This document shows, piece after piece, positions 25,654-34,337 of a stretch of 64,000 nt of DNA (its first letter is position 1; every line of letters starts with the position of its first letter). The stretch is from NCBI GenBank assembly GCA_003963115.1, contig RXJQ01000010.1:62001-126000 (forward strand). The letters run 5' to 3'. Made by a program: the position numbers and the translations under genes. Source of the DNA: Burkholderiales bacterium (GTDB taxonomy: Bacteria > Pseudomonadota > Gammaproteobacteria > Burkholderiales > Burkholderiaceae_C). The notes beneath the pieces were generated by a model that saw nothing but the letters and a program-made list of their open reading frames with translations, did no database searches and was not told the origin of the DNA.

Positions 25654-26541
25654 ATGCGGCCCTGGATCAATGCCCCTCTGCTGAGAGCCTTGACATCGCC
25701 TGCTGGTCAGCTGACCGGCTTGGGAGAACGGACCGTCTCCCCCCAAGAAGACGAAAAGGCACCCAGCCACAAGGTGCGCGCGGCCTGGATATCGGATGTC
25801 CACCTGGGCACGCCCGGTTGCCAGGCTCATGCCTTGCTGGACTTCTTGAAGAACGTCGAGTGCGACACGCTTTACCTGGTGGGCGACATCATCGACGGCT
25901 GGCAGTTGCGCCGCAGCTGGTACTGGCCGCAAGCCCACAACGACGTCGTGCAAAAGCTGTTGCGCAAGGCCCGCAAGGGCACCCGCGTCATCTTCATCCC
26001 GGGCAACCACGACGAGTTCGCGCGCAAGTTCCTCGATCACTCCTTCGGTGGCGTGGAAGTGGCCGAAGAGTGGATCCACACCACGGCAGACGGCCGAAAG
26101 CTGTGGATCACCCATGGCGACCTGTATGACGGGGTGATCCAGGTTGCGCGCTGGCTGGCATTGCTGGGCGACAACCTCTATGAGTTCACGCTCAAGCTCA
26201 ACCGGCACCTCAACTCCTGGCGCGCGCGCATGGGCTTGCCCTATTGGTCGCTCTCCAAGTACCTCAAGCTCAAGGTCAAGCGGGCGGTGAGCTATGTGGG
26301 CGACTTTGAGCAGGCCCTGGCACGCGAGGCACGCAAGCGCGGCGTCGAAGGCCTGGTGTGCGGCCACATCCACCACGCCGAGATGCGCGACATCGACGGC
26401 ATCCTCTACTGCAACGATGGCGACTGGGTGGAGAGCCTCACAGCCCTGGTCGAGCACCCCGATGGCCAGCTTGAAATCCTGGACTGGGCCGAGGTGATGG
26501 CCATGCGCACTACACGCCGCGCTGTCGCCGTCGCGGCCTGA
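25654..26541 (+). CDS. UDP-2,3-diacylglucosamine diphosphatase-like metallophosphoesterase
   Basis: 295 aa with a complete calcineurin-like site: SDVHLG, GDIIDGW, GNHDE, HGDLYD and GHIHHA. This order and the WLALLGDNLYEF segment place it in the LpxH-related group (COG2908) common in betaproteobacteria, where it often sits near glycosyltransferases. It may remove UMP from UDP-diacylglucosamine in lipid A synthesis, but paralogues act on other nucleotide-sugars or pyrophosphates. The first 40 residues are not conserved-looking, so an internal start is possible. Confidence 0.8.
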   Translation: MRPWINAPLLRALTSPAGQLTGLGERTVSPQEDEKAPSHKVRAAWISDVHLGTPGCQAHALLDFLKNVECDTLYLVGDIIDGWQLRRSWYWPQAHNDVVQKLLRKARKGTRVIFIPGNHDEFARKFLDHSFGGVEVAEEWIHTTADGRKLWITHGDLYDGVIQVARWLALLGDNLYEFTLKLNRHLNSWRARMGLPYWSLSKYLKLKVKRAVSYVGDFEQALAREARKRGVEGLVCGHIHHAEMRDIDGILYCNDGDWVESLTALVEHPDGQLEILDWAEVMAMRTTRRAVAVAA

Positions 26542-26620
26542 TTCTCAGGCTCGCCCCCACACTCAAGAAGTCAAGCGGTCTGCGGCAAAATAGCGCCCCT
26601 TGCTTCAAGGAGTGCCCATC

Positions 26621-26935
26621 ATGGCTTTCGCCGACAACCTCAAACAACTACCCTCCGTGGCCCATCTGGCCGGCCTGGAGCTGATCGACGCCGACGGCCA
26701 GCATGTCGTCACCATCCAGAACAAGCCTGGTCAGGCCGGCTCCCTGTCCGTCTACCACGCCCTGGCAGCCAAGCACGGTGCCATCAACGCGGCCGCCGCG
26801 CAGGAGGGCCTGGACATCTACGCCGAGCACACGGCAGATGCCCGCATCCACCCCGGCAAGCACCCCAATATCGACCGCCTCATCAAAATCCTTGATACAG
26901 GTCATGGCTACACGGTTAAGTTGATACCCGCTTGA
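26621..26935 (+). CDS. DUF2322 family protein
   Basis: 104 aa from the ATG at 26621, with AAGGAG 10 nt upstream. The sequence (DNLKQLPSVAHLAGLELID at the start and HPGKHPNIDRLIKI near the end) matches the short DUF2322 proteins found in betaproteobacteria. No function is known. No signal peptide or membrane segment is visible, so it is a cytoplasmic protein. It lies between the LpxH-like gene and the AMP-phosphorylase-like gene on the same strand. Confidence 0.8.
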   Translation: MAFADNLKQLPSVAHLAGLELIDADGQHVVTIQNKPGQAGSLSVYHALAAKHGAINAAAAQEGLDIYAEHTADARIHPGKHPNIDRLIKILDTGHGYTVKLIPA

Positions 26936-26989
26936 CCGTCTGCGGGGCCTCGGGGATACGATGAAGCCAGGTCGTCATCGCGTTCCCTC

Positions 26990-28570
26990 ATGAACCCAGC
27001 TCCCAGCGCCGCCCACAACGACAACTCCCCTGCGCCACTGCTCAAGCTCAAGCGGGTGGCCATCGACACCTACCGCGAAAACGTCGCCTACCTCCACCGC
27101 GACTGCGCCATCTACCGTGCCGAAGGCTTTCAAGCGCTGTCCAAGGTGGAGGTGCGGGCCAATGGCCGGCGCATCCTGGCCAGCCTCAATGTGGTGGACG
27201 ACAGCGGCATCGTCGGGGTGGACGAGCTGGGTGTTTCTGAAGATGCCTTTGCGCAACTGGCCGTGGAAGATGGCCACCCCGCACTGGTCAGCCAGGCGGA
27301 GCCGCCCTCCTCCATCCCCGCGCTGCACCGCAAGATCGCCGGCGAGCGGCTGGGGCGGGATGATTTCCAGGCCATCGTCCGCGACATCGCCGAGCACCGC
27401 TACTCCAAGATCGAGCTGACCGCCTTCGTCGTGGCGTCCAACCAGGGCGAGCTGGACCGTGAAGAGGTCTACTACCTGACGGATGCCATGGCCTCGGTGG
27501 GCCGCAAGCTTGACTGGCGTGAACACCCGGTGGTGGACAAGCACTGCATCGGCGGCATCCCCGGCAACCGCACCTCGATGCTGGTGGTGCCCATCGTGGC
27601 GGCCCACGGCATGCTGTGCCCCAAGACCTCCTCGCGCGCCATCACCTCGCCGGCCGGCACCGCCGACACCATGGAGGTGCTTGCCCATGTCGACCCGCCG
27701 TTCGAGCGCCTGTGGGACATCGTGCGCGAGCACCGCGCCTGCCTGGCCTGGGGCGGCACCAGCGATCTCTCGCCTGCCGACGACGTGCTGATCGCCGTGG
27801 AGCGCCCCCTGTCCATTGACTCGCCCGGGCAGATGGTGGCCTCCATCCTCTCCAAAAAAGTGGCCGCCGGCTCCACCCACCTGCTGCTGGACATCCCCAT
27901 CGGCCCCACGGCCAAGGTCAAGGACATGCCCCAGGCCCAACGCCTGCGCAAGCTCTTCGAGTTCGTGGCCAACCGCCTTGGCTTGACGCTGGACGTGGTC
28001 ATCACCGATGGCCGCCAGCCCGTGGGCCAGGGCATCGGCCCGGTACTGGAGGCCCGCGACGTGATGCGCGTGCTGCGCAACGACCCACGCGCACCGCAGG
28101 ACCTGCGCCAGAAGGCCTTGCGGCTGGCCGGGCGCATGCTGGAGTTCGACCCCGATGTGCGTGGTGGCGACGGCTTTGCCATTGCCCGCGACATCCTCGA
28201 CTCGGGCCGTGCCTTGAACAAGATGAACGCCATCATCGAGGCCCAGGGCGCCAAGCCCTTCGACCCCGAACAGCCCAAGCTGGCCCCCTTGAACTTCGAT
28301 GTGCTCGCCCAACAGGATGCCGTGGTCACCAGCATCGACAACCTGCAACTGGCCCGCATTGCCCGCCTGGCTGGCGCACCCAAGGTGCAAGGCGCGGGTG
28401 TGGACCTGTTGCGCAAGATGGGCGAACCGGTGAAGGCCGGCGAACCGCTGTACCGTGTCTACGCGGCTTTCCCAGCTGATCTGGCTTTTGCAAGACAGGC
28501 CAGCGAGCGCAGCACAGGCTTCAGACTGGGCCATGCGCAAGACGTGCCGCCTCTCTATGTCGAGTTCTGA
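26990..28570 (+). CDS. AMP phosphorylase / thymidine-phosphorylase-like enzyme (archaeal type)
   Basis: 526 aa, longer than DeoA (440 aa) because of an extra N-terminal domain (about 1-95) like that of archaeal AMP phosphorylases. The core shows [39 protein letters not shown] and [13 protein letters not shown], the substrate and phosphate sites of the family. Archaeal relatives split NMPs with phosphate to ribose-1,5-bisphosphate plus base; bacterial ones are usually annotated as putative thymidine phosphorylase. The next gene is a PRPP-synthase homologue 4 nt beyond the stop, implying a joint pathway. No Rubisco or R15P isomerase gene lies in the window. Confidence 0.88.
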   Translation: MNPAPSAAHNDNSPAPLLKLKRVAIDTYRENVAYLHRDCAIYRAEGFQALSKVEVRANGRRILASLNVVDDSGIVGVDELGVSEDAFAQLAVEDGHPALVSQAEPPSSIPALHRKIAGERLGRDDFQAIVRDIAEHRYSKIELTAFVVASNQGELDREEVYYLTDAMASVGRKLDWREHPVVDKHCIGGIPGNRTSMLVVPIVAAHGMLCPKTSSRAITSPAGTADTMEVLAHVDPPFERLWDIVREHRACLAWGGTSDLSPADDVLIAVERPLSIDSPGQMVASILSKKVAAGSTHLLLDIPIGPTAKVKDMPQAQRLRKLFEFVANRLGLTLDVVITDGRQPVGQGIGPVLEARDVMRVLRNDPRAPQDLRQKALRLAGRMLEFDPDVRGGDGFAIARDILDSGRALNKMNAIIEAQGAKPFDPEQPKLAPLNFDVLAQQDAVVTSIDNLQLARIARLAGAPKVQGAGVDLLRKMGEPVKAGEPLYRVYAAFPADLAFARQASERSTGFRLGHAQDVPPLYVEF

Positions 28571-28574
28571 GGCC

Positions 28575-29480
28575 ATGGTGACCTTGCTGATTCATTTCGA
28601 CGACGAGCAGGCAGCGGCCGCGAGACTCGCCCAGGCCAGCGGCATCCCGGCCGCCTGCATAGAACGCCATCGCTTTCCCGACGACGAGCTGCGCCTGCGC
28701 CTGCCGCTCGATGCGCAAGGCCGGCTGCCCGAGCAACTCGTGCTCTACCGCAGCCTGGACCGGCCCAACGACAAGTTGATCGAACTGATGCTGGTGTCGC
28801 GCCAGGCCCGCGAGCTGGGCGCACGTCACCTCACCCTCGTGGCGCCTTACCTCGCCTACATGCGCCAGGACATGGCCTTTCACCCGGGCGAGGTCGTCAG
28901 CCAGAAGATCGTGGGCCGCTTCCTGGCCGATCTGTTCGACGCGGTGATCACGGTGGACCCGCATCTGCACCGCATCCGCACACTGGACGAAGCCATCCCG
29001 CTGCCATACGCGATCAGCCTATCGGGCGCGCCCATGCTGGCCGACCTGATCGCCCGCCACCACGACAAGCCGCTGCTGATCGGGCCGGATGCCGAATCCG
29101 CCCAGTGGGTTGAAGCCGCAGCCCAGGTGCATGGCTTCGATCACGGCGTGTGCACCAAGCAGCGTCATGGCGACAAGGCCGTCGAGATCGCCCTGCCCGC
29201 CGTGGACGTCAAAGGCCGCGCGGTGGTGCTGCTCGACGATGTGGCCAGTTCGGGCCACACACTGGCTATGGCCGCCGGCCTGCTGCTTGAGGCCGGCGCC
29301 GCCACGGTGGATGTGGCCGTGACCCACGCGCTCTTCGCGGGTAACGCCCTGTCGCTCATCCGCTTGGCCGGGGTGCGCCACATCTGGAGCACGGACTGCA
29401 TCGCCCACGAGAGCAATGCCATCGAGATGGCGCCTGTGCTGGCTGCGGCATGGCGCTCAATCAATGTGACTTCTATCTAG
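28575..29480 (+). CDS. ribose-phosphate pyrophosphokinase-like protein
   Basis: 301 aa. It has the PRPP-synthase fold: the ATP-loop motif FPDDELRLRLP, MRQDMAFHPGE, a catalytic histidine region VDPHLH and the PRPP-binding loop VVLLDDVASSGHT. It is shorter and more divergent than canonical Prs (about 315 aa). It starts 4 nt after the AMP-phosphorylase-like gene; an upstream in-frame ATG at 28557 would overlap that gene. The coupling suggests that it handles the ribose phosphate that the partner releases, but reaction direction and substrate are inference. Confidence 0.85.
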   Translation: MVTLLIHFDDEQAAAARLAQASGIPAACIERHRFPDDELRLRLPLDAQGRLPEQLVLYRSLDRPNDKLIELMLVSRQARELGARHLTLVAPYLAYMRQDMAFHPGEVVSQKIVGRFLADLFDAVITVDPHLHRIRTLDEAIPLPYAISLSGAPMLADLIARHHDKPLLIGPDAESAQWVEAAAQVHGFDHGVCTKQRHGDKAVEIALPAVDVKGRAVVLLDDVASSGHTLAMAAGLLLEAGAATVDVAVTHALFAGNALSLIRLAGVRHIWSTDCIAHESNAIEMAPVLAAAWRSINVTSI

Positions 29481-29543
29481 GGATTGGCAGCCCCGGCGCG
29501 AGGCGTATCCTGCGTCAGTCATCGGCACTTTGAGGTAAGCCTG

Positions 29544-31931
29544 ATGAAAAACGAGGGCGACACCGATGGCGCGCCGGTCGATTTCCGAGCCTTGTTCGAA
29601 GGTGCGCCTGACTCCTATCTCATCCTGAATCCGCGACTGGTCATCGTGGCGGTGAGCGATGCCTATGTGCAAGCCACCAGAACGCATCGCGAAGACATCC
29701 TGGGGCGATGGATCTTCGATGTCTTCCCCGACAACCCCGATGACCCCAAGGCGGAGGGGGTGCGCAACCTGAAGGCTTCGCTGCAACGCGTGCTGCAAAC
29801 CGGCGAGCCGGACGCGATGCCCGTGCAGCAGTACGACATCCGCAAGCCTGATTCAGAGGGTGGTGGCTTCGAGGAGCGCTACTGGAGCCCGAGAAACACC
29901 CCGATCCGCCACAGGAGCGGCCAGTTGGCCTACATCATCCACCGGGTCGAAGATGTCACCGAGTTCATGCGGCTCAAGCAGCATGGGGTCGAGCAAAGCC
30001 GCCTCAACGAGACTTTGCGCGCCGAGGCCATCAAGGCGGAATCCGAGGTCTTCGCCCGCGCTCGTGAAGTGGCCGCTACCAGCGCCCGCCTCAAGGACGC
30101 CAATGAGGAACTGGCCCGCCTCTACCAGAAGACCCGAGAGATCGACGAGATCAAGACCCGCTTCTTCGCCAGCGTCAGCCACGAATTGCGCACGCCGCTT
30201 TCGCTCATCCTCGGCCCCGTGGCGCGGCTGCTGGCGTCCACACCCTCAGACACCGAGATGCATCGCAACCTGGAGGTGGTCAACCGCAACGCCCGCCAGC
30301 TCTACCGCCATGTGGTCGACCTGCTGGACGTGGCCAAGCTGGAAGCCGGGCGCATGGGCATGCACTATGGGCGCGTGGACCTGGCCCGCTTGGTGCGCCG
30401 CATGGCCTCGAATTTCGAAACCGTGGCCGATGACCGGCACATCCGCTACGCGGTGCGGACACCCGATGTGCTGAGCGCCGAGCTGGACATCGAAAAATGC
30501 GAGCGCATCCAGCTCAACCTCATTGCCAACGCCTTCAAGTTCGTGCCTGATGGCGGCGTCATCTCGGTCGAGTTGCGTGAGGCGGATGGGCAGGCCCTGC
30601 TCACCGTGGAAGACAACGGCCCGGGCATTGCGCCAGCCTTGCGCGAAACCGTGTTCGAGCGCTTTCGCCAGGGTGATGAGAGCGTCTTGCGCCGTCATGG
30701 CGGCACCGGACTGGGCTTGGCCATCGTCAAGGAATTCGTGGACCTGCACGGCGGGGCCATCGCCCTTGACGAAGCCCCAGGCGGTGGTGCGCGCTTTTGC
30801 ATCAGGCTGCCGCTGCGGGCACCAGATGGCACCACGGTGAAAGACGAGACCTCGTCGCTCGACCCTGTCGTGGCGGCCCAGACCGTTGACGAGCTGCGAG
30901 ACGTTCGCGGCGACGTACCCGCTGCAAGCGATGTGCAGCACGCCCAGGCGCTGGTCCTGGTGGTCGAAGACAACCCCGACATGAAGGCCTATATCGCCAG
31001 CGTGGTGGGCCGACATCACGCGGTCTGCACAGCCGCCAACGGCGAGCAAGGCCTCCAGCTCGCACTGGAACGCCGCCCCGCCCTGATCCTGAGCGACGTG
31101 ATGATGCCGGGCATGAGCGGCGATCAGATGGTCGCAGCTATTCGCACGCATCCCGAGATGGCCGACACACCCATCGTCATGCTCACGGCCAAGGCCGATG
31201 ACGTGCTGCGCGTGCAGTTGCTGGGCGATGGCGTGCAGGACTACATCACCAAGCCCTTTGCCGAAGACGAGCTCCTGGCCCGCATGGGTAGCCTGATCAA
31301 GGACCGCGCGCGCATGGGCCGGCGTGCGCGCGTGCTGGAAAAGCGCCTGCAAGCCACGCTGGCGCAGACGCCCATCGGCATCGCCCATCTGTCCCTGGAT
31401 GGCCAGTGCCTGTACGCCAATCAGAAGCTGTGCGATGCACTGGGCTACACCGCCGAGGAGATGCGGCAACACCGGCTTCAGGATCTCAGCGAAATCGACA
31501 TCACCGGCTTGATGTCTCAGGTGCAGGGCGAGTTCGCCAACCGTTCCTTGGAAACCTGTTTCCGGCAGAAGAACGGCGACCAGGCATGGGCTAGTCTGAC
31601 CCTGTCATGCGTGCGCAATGAGCCCGATGAGCCTGACTACTTCGTGGCGGTCATCGAGGACATTGGCTGGCGCAAGCGGGCCCAGGAAGAGTTGACACAA
31701 GCACAGGCAGTCGCCAGTGAGGCCAGGATGGTCTTGCTGCGCAATGTGTCGCACGAGCTGCGCACGCCCTTGCATCAGATCGTCGGCTTCGCGCATCTGC
31801 TGCGGATTGAGCCGCTGTCGGCCAAGCAATCGCTGTGGCTGTCGCGACTCGAAACCGCCAACAGGCAATTGACCGATCTGGTCTGCGGCATGATCGACCT
31901 GGCGGAACAAGCGGCCGCCAAACCCCACTGA
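29544..31931 (+). CDS. soluble hybrid histidine kinase: PAS-HisKA-HATPase-REC-PAS-HisKA
   Basis: 795 aa with no transmembrane segment. PAS (about 10-140), coiled coil (150-205), HisKA with H213 in VSHELRTPL, HATPase with the N box and [12 protein letters not shown], receiver with D518 in [10 protein letters not shown], a second PAS (about 605-715), and a second HisKA motif with H737, again VSHELRTPL. The protein then ends after about 58 more residues with no second ATPase domain. GAGG stands upstream of the ATG at 29544. The stop abuts the stop of the convergent DUF898 gene. The last HisKA could be a phosphate acceptor or the stub of a longer ancestral kinase. No cognate output regulator adjoins it. 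Confidence 0.92.
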   Translation: MKNEGDTDGAPVDFRALFEGAPDSYLILNPRLVIVAVSDAYVQATRTHREDILGRWIFDVFPDNPDDPKAEGVRNLKASLQRVLQTGEPDAMPVQQYDIRKPDSEGGGFEERYWSPRNTPIRHRSGQLAYIIHRVEDVTEFMRLKQHGVEQSRLNETLRAEAIKAESEVFARAREVAATSARLKDANEELARLYQKTREIDEIKTRFFASVSHELRTPLSLILGPVARLLASTPSDTEMHRNLEVVNRNARQLYRHVVDLLDVAKLEAGRMGMHYGRVDLARLVRRMASNFETVADDRHIRYAVRTPDVLSAELDIEKCERIQLNLIANAFKFVPDGGVISVELREADGQALLTVEDNGPGIAPALRETVFERFRQGDESVLRRHGGTGLGLAIVKEFVDLHGGAIALDEAPGGGARFCIRLPLRAPDGTTVKDETSSLDPVVAAQTVDELRDVRGDVPAASDVQHAQALVLVVEDNPDMKAYIASVVGRHHAVCTAANGEQGLQLALERRPALILSDVMMPGMSGDQMVAAIRTHPEMADTPIVMLTAKADDVLRVQLLGDGVQDYITKPFAEDELLARMGSLIKDRARMGRRARVLEKRLQATLAQTPIGIAHLSLDGQCLYANQKLCDALGYTAEEMRQHRLQDLSEIDITGLMSQVQGEFANRSLETCFRQKNGDQAWASLTLSCVRNEPDEPDYFVAVIEDIGWRKRAQEELTQAQAVASEARMVLLRNVSHELRTPLHQIVGFAHLLRIEPLSAKQSLWLSRLETANRQLTDLVCGMIDLAEQAAAKPH

Positions 31932-33218
31932 TCACTGCTGGGGTGTCGGCGCAGCGGACCCCGGCATCACGAGCCCGACCTGGCGTGCATGCGCTTGGGC
32001 ACTGTGCTGATGAAGTGGATGCTGGTGATTCGGTGGTGTCACCAGGGCTGATGACAGCGCCGACGCCGGCAGCTCGGCCACCACCTCGGGCCGCACCCAC
32101 ACCGAAACCGAGTGCAGTCGCAGCCTGGCCTCGCTGATGGCCGCCTTCGGGTAGTACCAGCCCAGTGTCAGCGCGATCAGGGCCCAGTTGCGGGTCGTGA
32201 GCTTGAGCAGGTCGGCCACTGGGACCGTGCTCTTAAAGCGGATCTGCTCATGTGCCGTCTCGGACCACAGGCTGTTTTGAAGCCGCACGCTGAGATAGGG
32301 ATAGGGCAGCGCCATCATCATGACGATGAGCAGCATGACACCTGGCGCCAGCACCAGCGCCAACCGGATGGATTCGGCCGTGTGCTTGTCCTGCTTCATG
32401 CGGGCCACGGTCGCCCAGTCCAGCCCCACCAGCTCAGACAGGCCCCAGATCAAGGGCAGGATCACCACGAGCAGGGCCAGCAGGGCCAGCACGCCGGTGC
32501 GCAAGGTCACATGCAGGGCCTCCTTGCGCTGAAGGCTGGAGGTGCGCTCATTGCGCCAGTCACCCAGCACGGCATGGCGATGCTGGTAGCGCTTGAACTG
32601 CACATAGACCCAGGGCAAGGCGATGCACAGCGCCGTGGCCGCCAGCCCGCCCAGCAGATAGGCCAGTTGCGTGCGTCCGCCCATGCCAGCGATCACGGCC
32701 CATACCGCCGTCACACCACCTGCGATATAGAGAAAGGTGGGCAGGCCCATGGCCTTGATGGCATCTGCAGGCGTCGCGGCCAGTTTGAGGCGCTGGCCCC
32801 GCCAGCTCGTGTGCGCCAGCTGGAACTCGAGATAGCCGTGCAGGCCGATGGGTAACATGGCAGCCGTGAGGATCTGCATCGCGCCCACGCCCCACAGGCG
32901 GTAAGGCCCCAGCAAGGAAATGCCGTAGTAGATCAGGTTGAGGATCACGGTGGCGACCATGTTCCCCGCGAACATCTTCCAGGGGTTGGCGTGGTAGTCC
33001 AGGTTGGCGCCGGCCACGTAGGTGTGCTGGTAGAAGTAGCGCAGACGCCCCACCAATGCCCAGGGCAAGGCGATCCCCGCCGTCAGGAGCATCAGCAGCA
33101 TGTTCCTGCGCCAGATCGGCCGGTAGCTATCGGCGTCACCCGTGAAGGTGACCGCGTGAGGAATCAAGGACATCTTGAGGACAGGCGCCAAAGCAGTGAG
33201 CGTGGAAAACCATGCCAT
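31932..33218 (-). CDS. DUF898 (YjgN-like) integral membrane protein
   Basis: 428 aa; an internal ATG at 33173 is an alternative start. After FTGDADSYRPIWRRNMLLML come about eight hydrophobic segments with the DUF898 hallmarks GRLRYFYQHTYVAG and QNSLWSETAHEQIRFKS. The last 60 residues are His/Pro/Ala-rich and probably disordered. DUF898 proteins are inner-membrane proteins of unknown function. The stop codon touches that of the hybrid kinase without any gap. Confidence 0.85.
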   Translation of the reverse strand: MAWFSTLTALAPVLKMSLIPHAVTFTGDADSYRPIWRRNMLLMLLTAGIALPWALVGRLRYFYQHTYVAGANLDYHANPWKMFAGNMVATVILNLIYYGISLLGPYRLWGVGAMQILTAAMLPIGLHGYLEFQLAHTSWRGQRLKLAATPADAIKAMGLPTFLYIAGGVTAVWAVIAGMGGRTQLAYLLGGLAATALCIALPWVYVQFKRYQHRHAVLGDWRNERTSSLQRKEALHVTLRTGVLALLALLVVILPLIWGLSELVGLDWATVARMKQDKHTAESIRLALVLAPGVMLLIVMMMALPYPYLSVRLQNSLWSETAHEQIRFKSTVPVADLLKLTTRNWALIALTLGWYYPKAAISEARLRLHSVSVWVRPEVVAELPASALSSALVTPPNHQHPLHQHSAQAHARQVGLVMPGSAAPTPQQ

Positions 33219-33429
33219 TGTCCGTTACCCGCCCCGCGTCAGCCGTGGTGGATTCCCCGGGCTGATGGCGCCGATCTGCCCCACAAGCCCACCTATTCGC
33301 GGGCCTCGCACATGGGCTTTGTGCACACCTGAGGTGAGGCCCGCCCCTTGCCGCCTGCCAGTTGGCCCGGTTGTCATCCATGCCCGTGGGGGGTATCGTC
33401 CCATTCATGACGGTAGCAGTGAGGCAACG

Positions 33430-34317
33430 ATGATCCGGATGCTGCGTGGGTGGGTGATGCTGGTGTGGCTGCTCGGCACGTGGGTGACATCGGGCGCTCA
33501 GGTCGTCACCTACCCCAAGCATCAGGCGGAAAATGACCCGCAGCTCCAGTACATGCTGGAAGTTCTGCGACTGGCCTTGTCCAAATCCGGCAAACGTTAT
33601 GAGCTCAAGCAGTCGTCGACGGTGATGGTGCAAAGCCGCGGCATTGCCGAGCTGGCGGCCAACACCGGCTCCGTCGATGTCATCTGGACGATGACCAACC
33701 CCGAGCGGGAAGAACTGCTGCTGCCGATCCGCATCCCGGTAGACCGGGGCTTGATCGGATGGAGGCTGGCCCTGCTCAACGCGCAACACGCCCAGTTGCT
33801 GGGTGGCGTCAAGGACCAGGCCTCGCTGAGCCAGTACAAGGCCGGGCAGATGCATGACTGGCCCGATACGGCCGTGCTGCGTGCCAACGGGCTGAACGTG
33901 GAGGCCTCACCCACCTACGAAGGCCTGTTCAAGCAACTGGCCTCCAACCGGATCGACTACTTCCCCAGATCGGTCATGGAGGTGCGCAACGAGCTCAAGG
34001 CGCACGACTCAATGCCCCTGGTGCTCGACGAGGCGGTCATGATCCGCTACCCGGCTGCCTACTACTTCTTCGTCAGCAAGAAGCGGCCGGACCTGGGCGC
34101 CGACCTCAACAAGGGCCTGGAAGCTGCCATCGCCGATGGCAGTTTCGCCAAGCTCTTCAAGCGGCACATGCTGCCCCTGCTGGAGGGGCTCAAGCTGAAC
34201 AAGCGGACGGTGATCATGCTCAAGAACCCCACGCTGCCTGCGGGCACGCCTTTGGCGCGCCGCGAGCTGTGGTTCGAGCTCGATGAGCTGCGGGATCGGG
34301 CCACAGCCTTGCGCTGA
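33430..34317 (+). CDS. orphan periplasmic substrate-binding protein (amino-acid-type)
   Basis: 295 aa from the ATG at 33430. A signal peptide (hydrophobic stretch to about TSGAQ, residue 20) is followed by an SBP_bac_3-like fold: VTYPKHQAENDPQLQYMLEVL, SVDVIWTMTNPEREE, NRIDYFPRSVMEV. There is no ABC permease or ATPase nearby, so it may feed a distant transporter or act as a receptor. Such orphan binding proteins are frequent in Burkholderiales. The upstream frame to 33175 is not plausible coding sequence. Confidence 0.8.
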   Translation: MIRMLRGWVMLVWLLGTWVTSGAQVVTYPKHQAENDPQLQYMLEVLRLALSKSGKRYELKQSSTVMVQSRGIAELAANTGSVDVIWTMTNPEREELLLPIRIPVDRGLIGWRLALLNAQHAQLLGGVKDQASLSQYKAGQMHDWPDTAVLRANGLNVEASPTYEGLFKQLASNRIDYFPRSVMEVRNELKAHDSMPLVLDEAVMIRYPAAYYFFVSKKRPDLGADLNKGLEAAIADGSFAKLFKRHMLPLLEGLKLNKRTVIMLKNPTLPAGTPLARRELWFELDELRDRATALR

Positions 34318-34337
34318 GGGGGCGCTCAGCCCACCCC

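Noticed and set aside
34313-34330. Small hairpin GCTGAG-GGGGCG-CTCAGC between the convergent SBP and purL ends
   Set aside because: Only 6 bp with no T-run on either strand; too weak to call a terminator.
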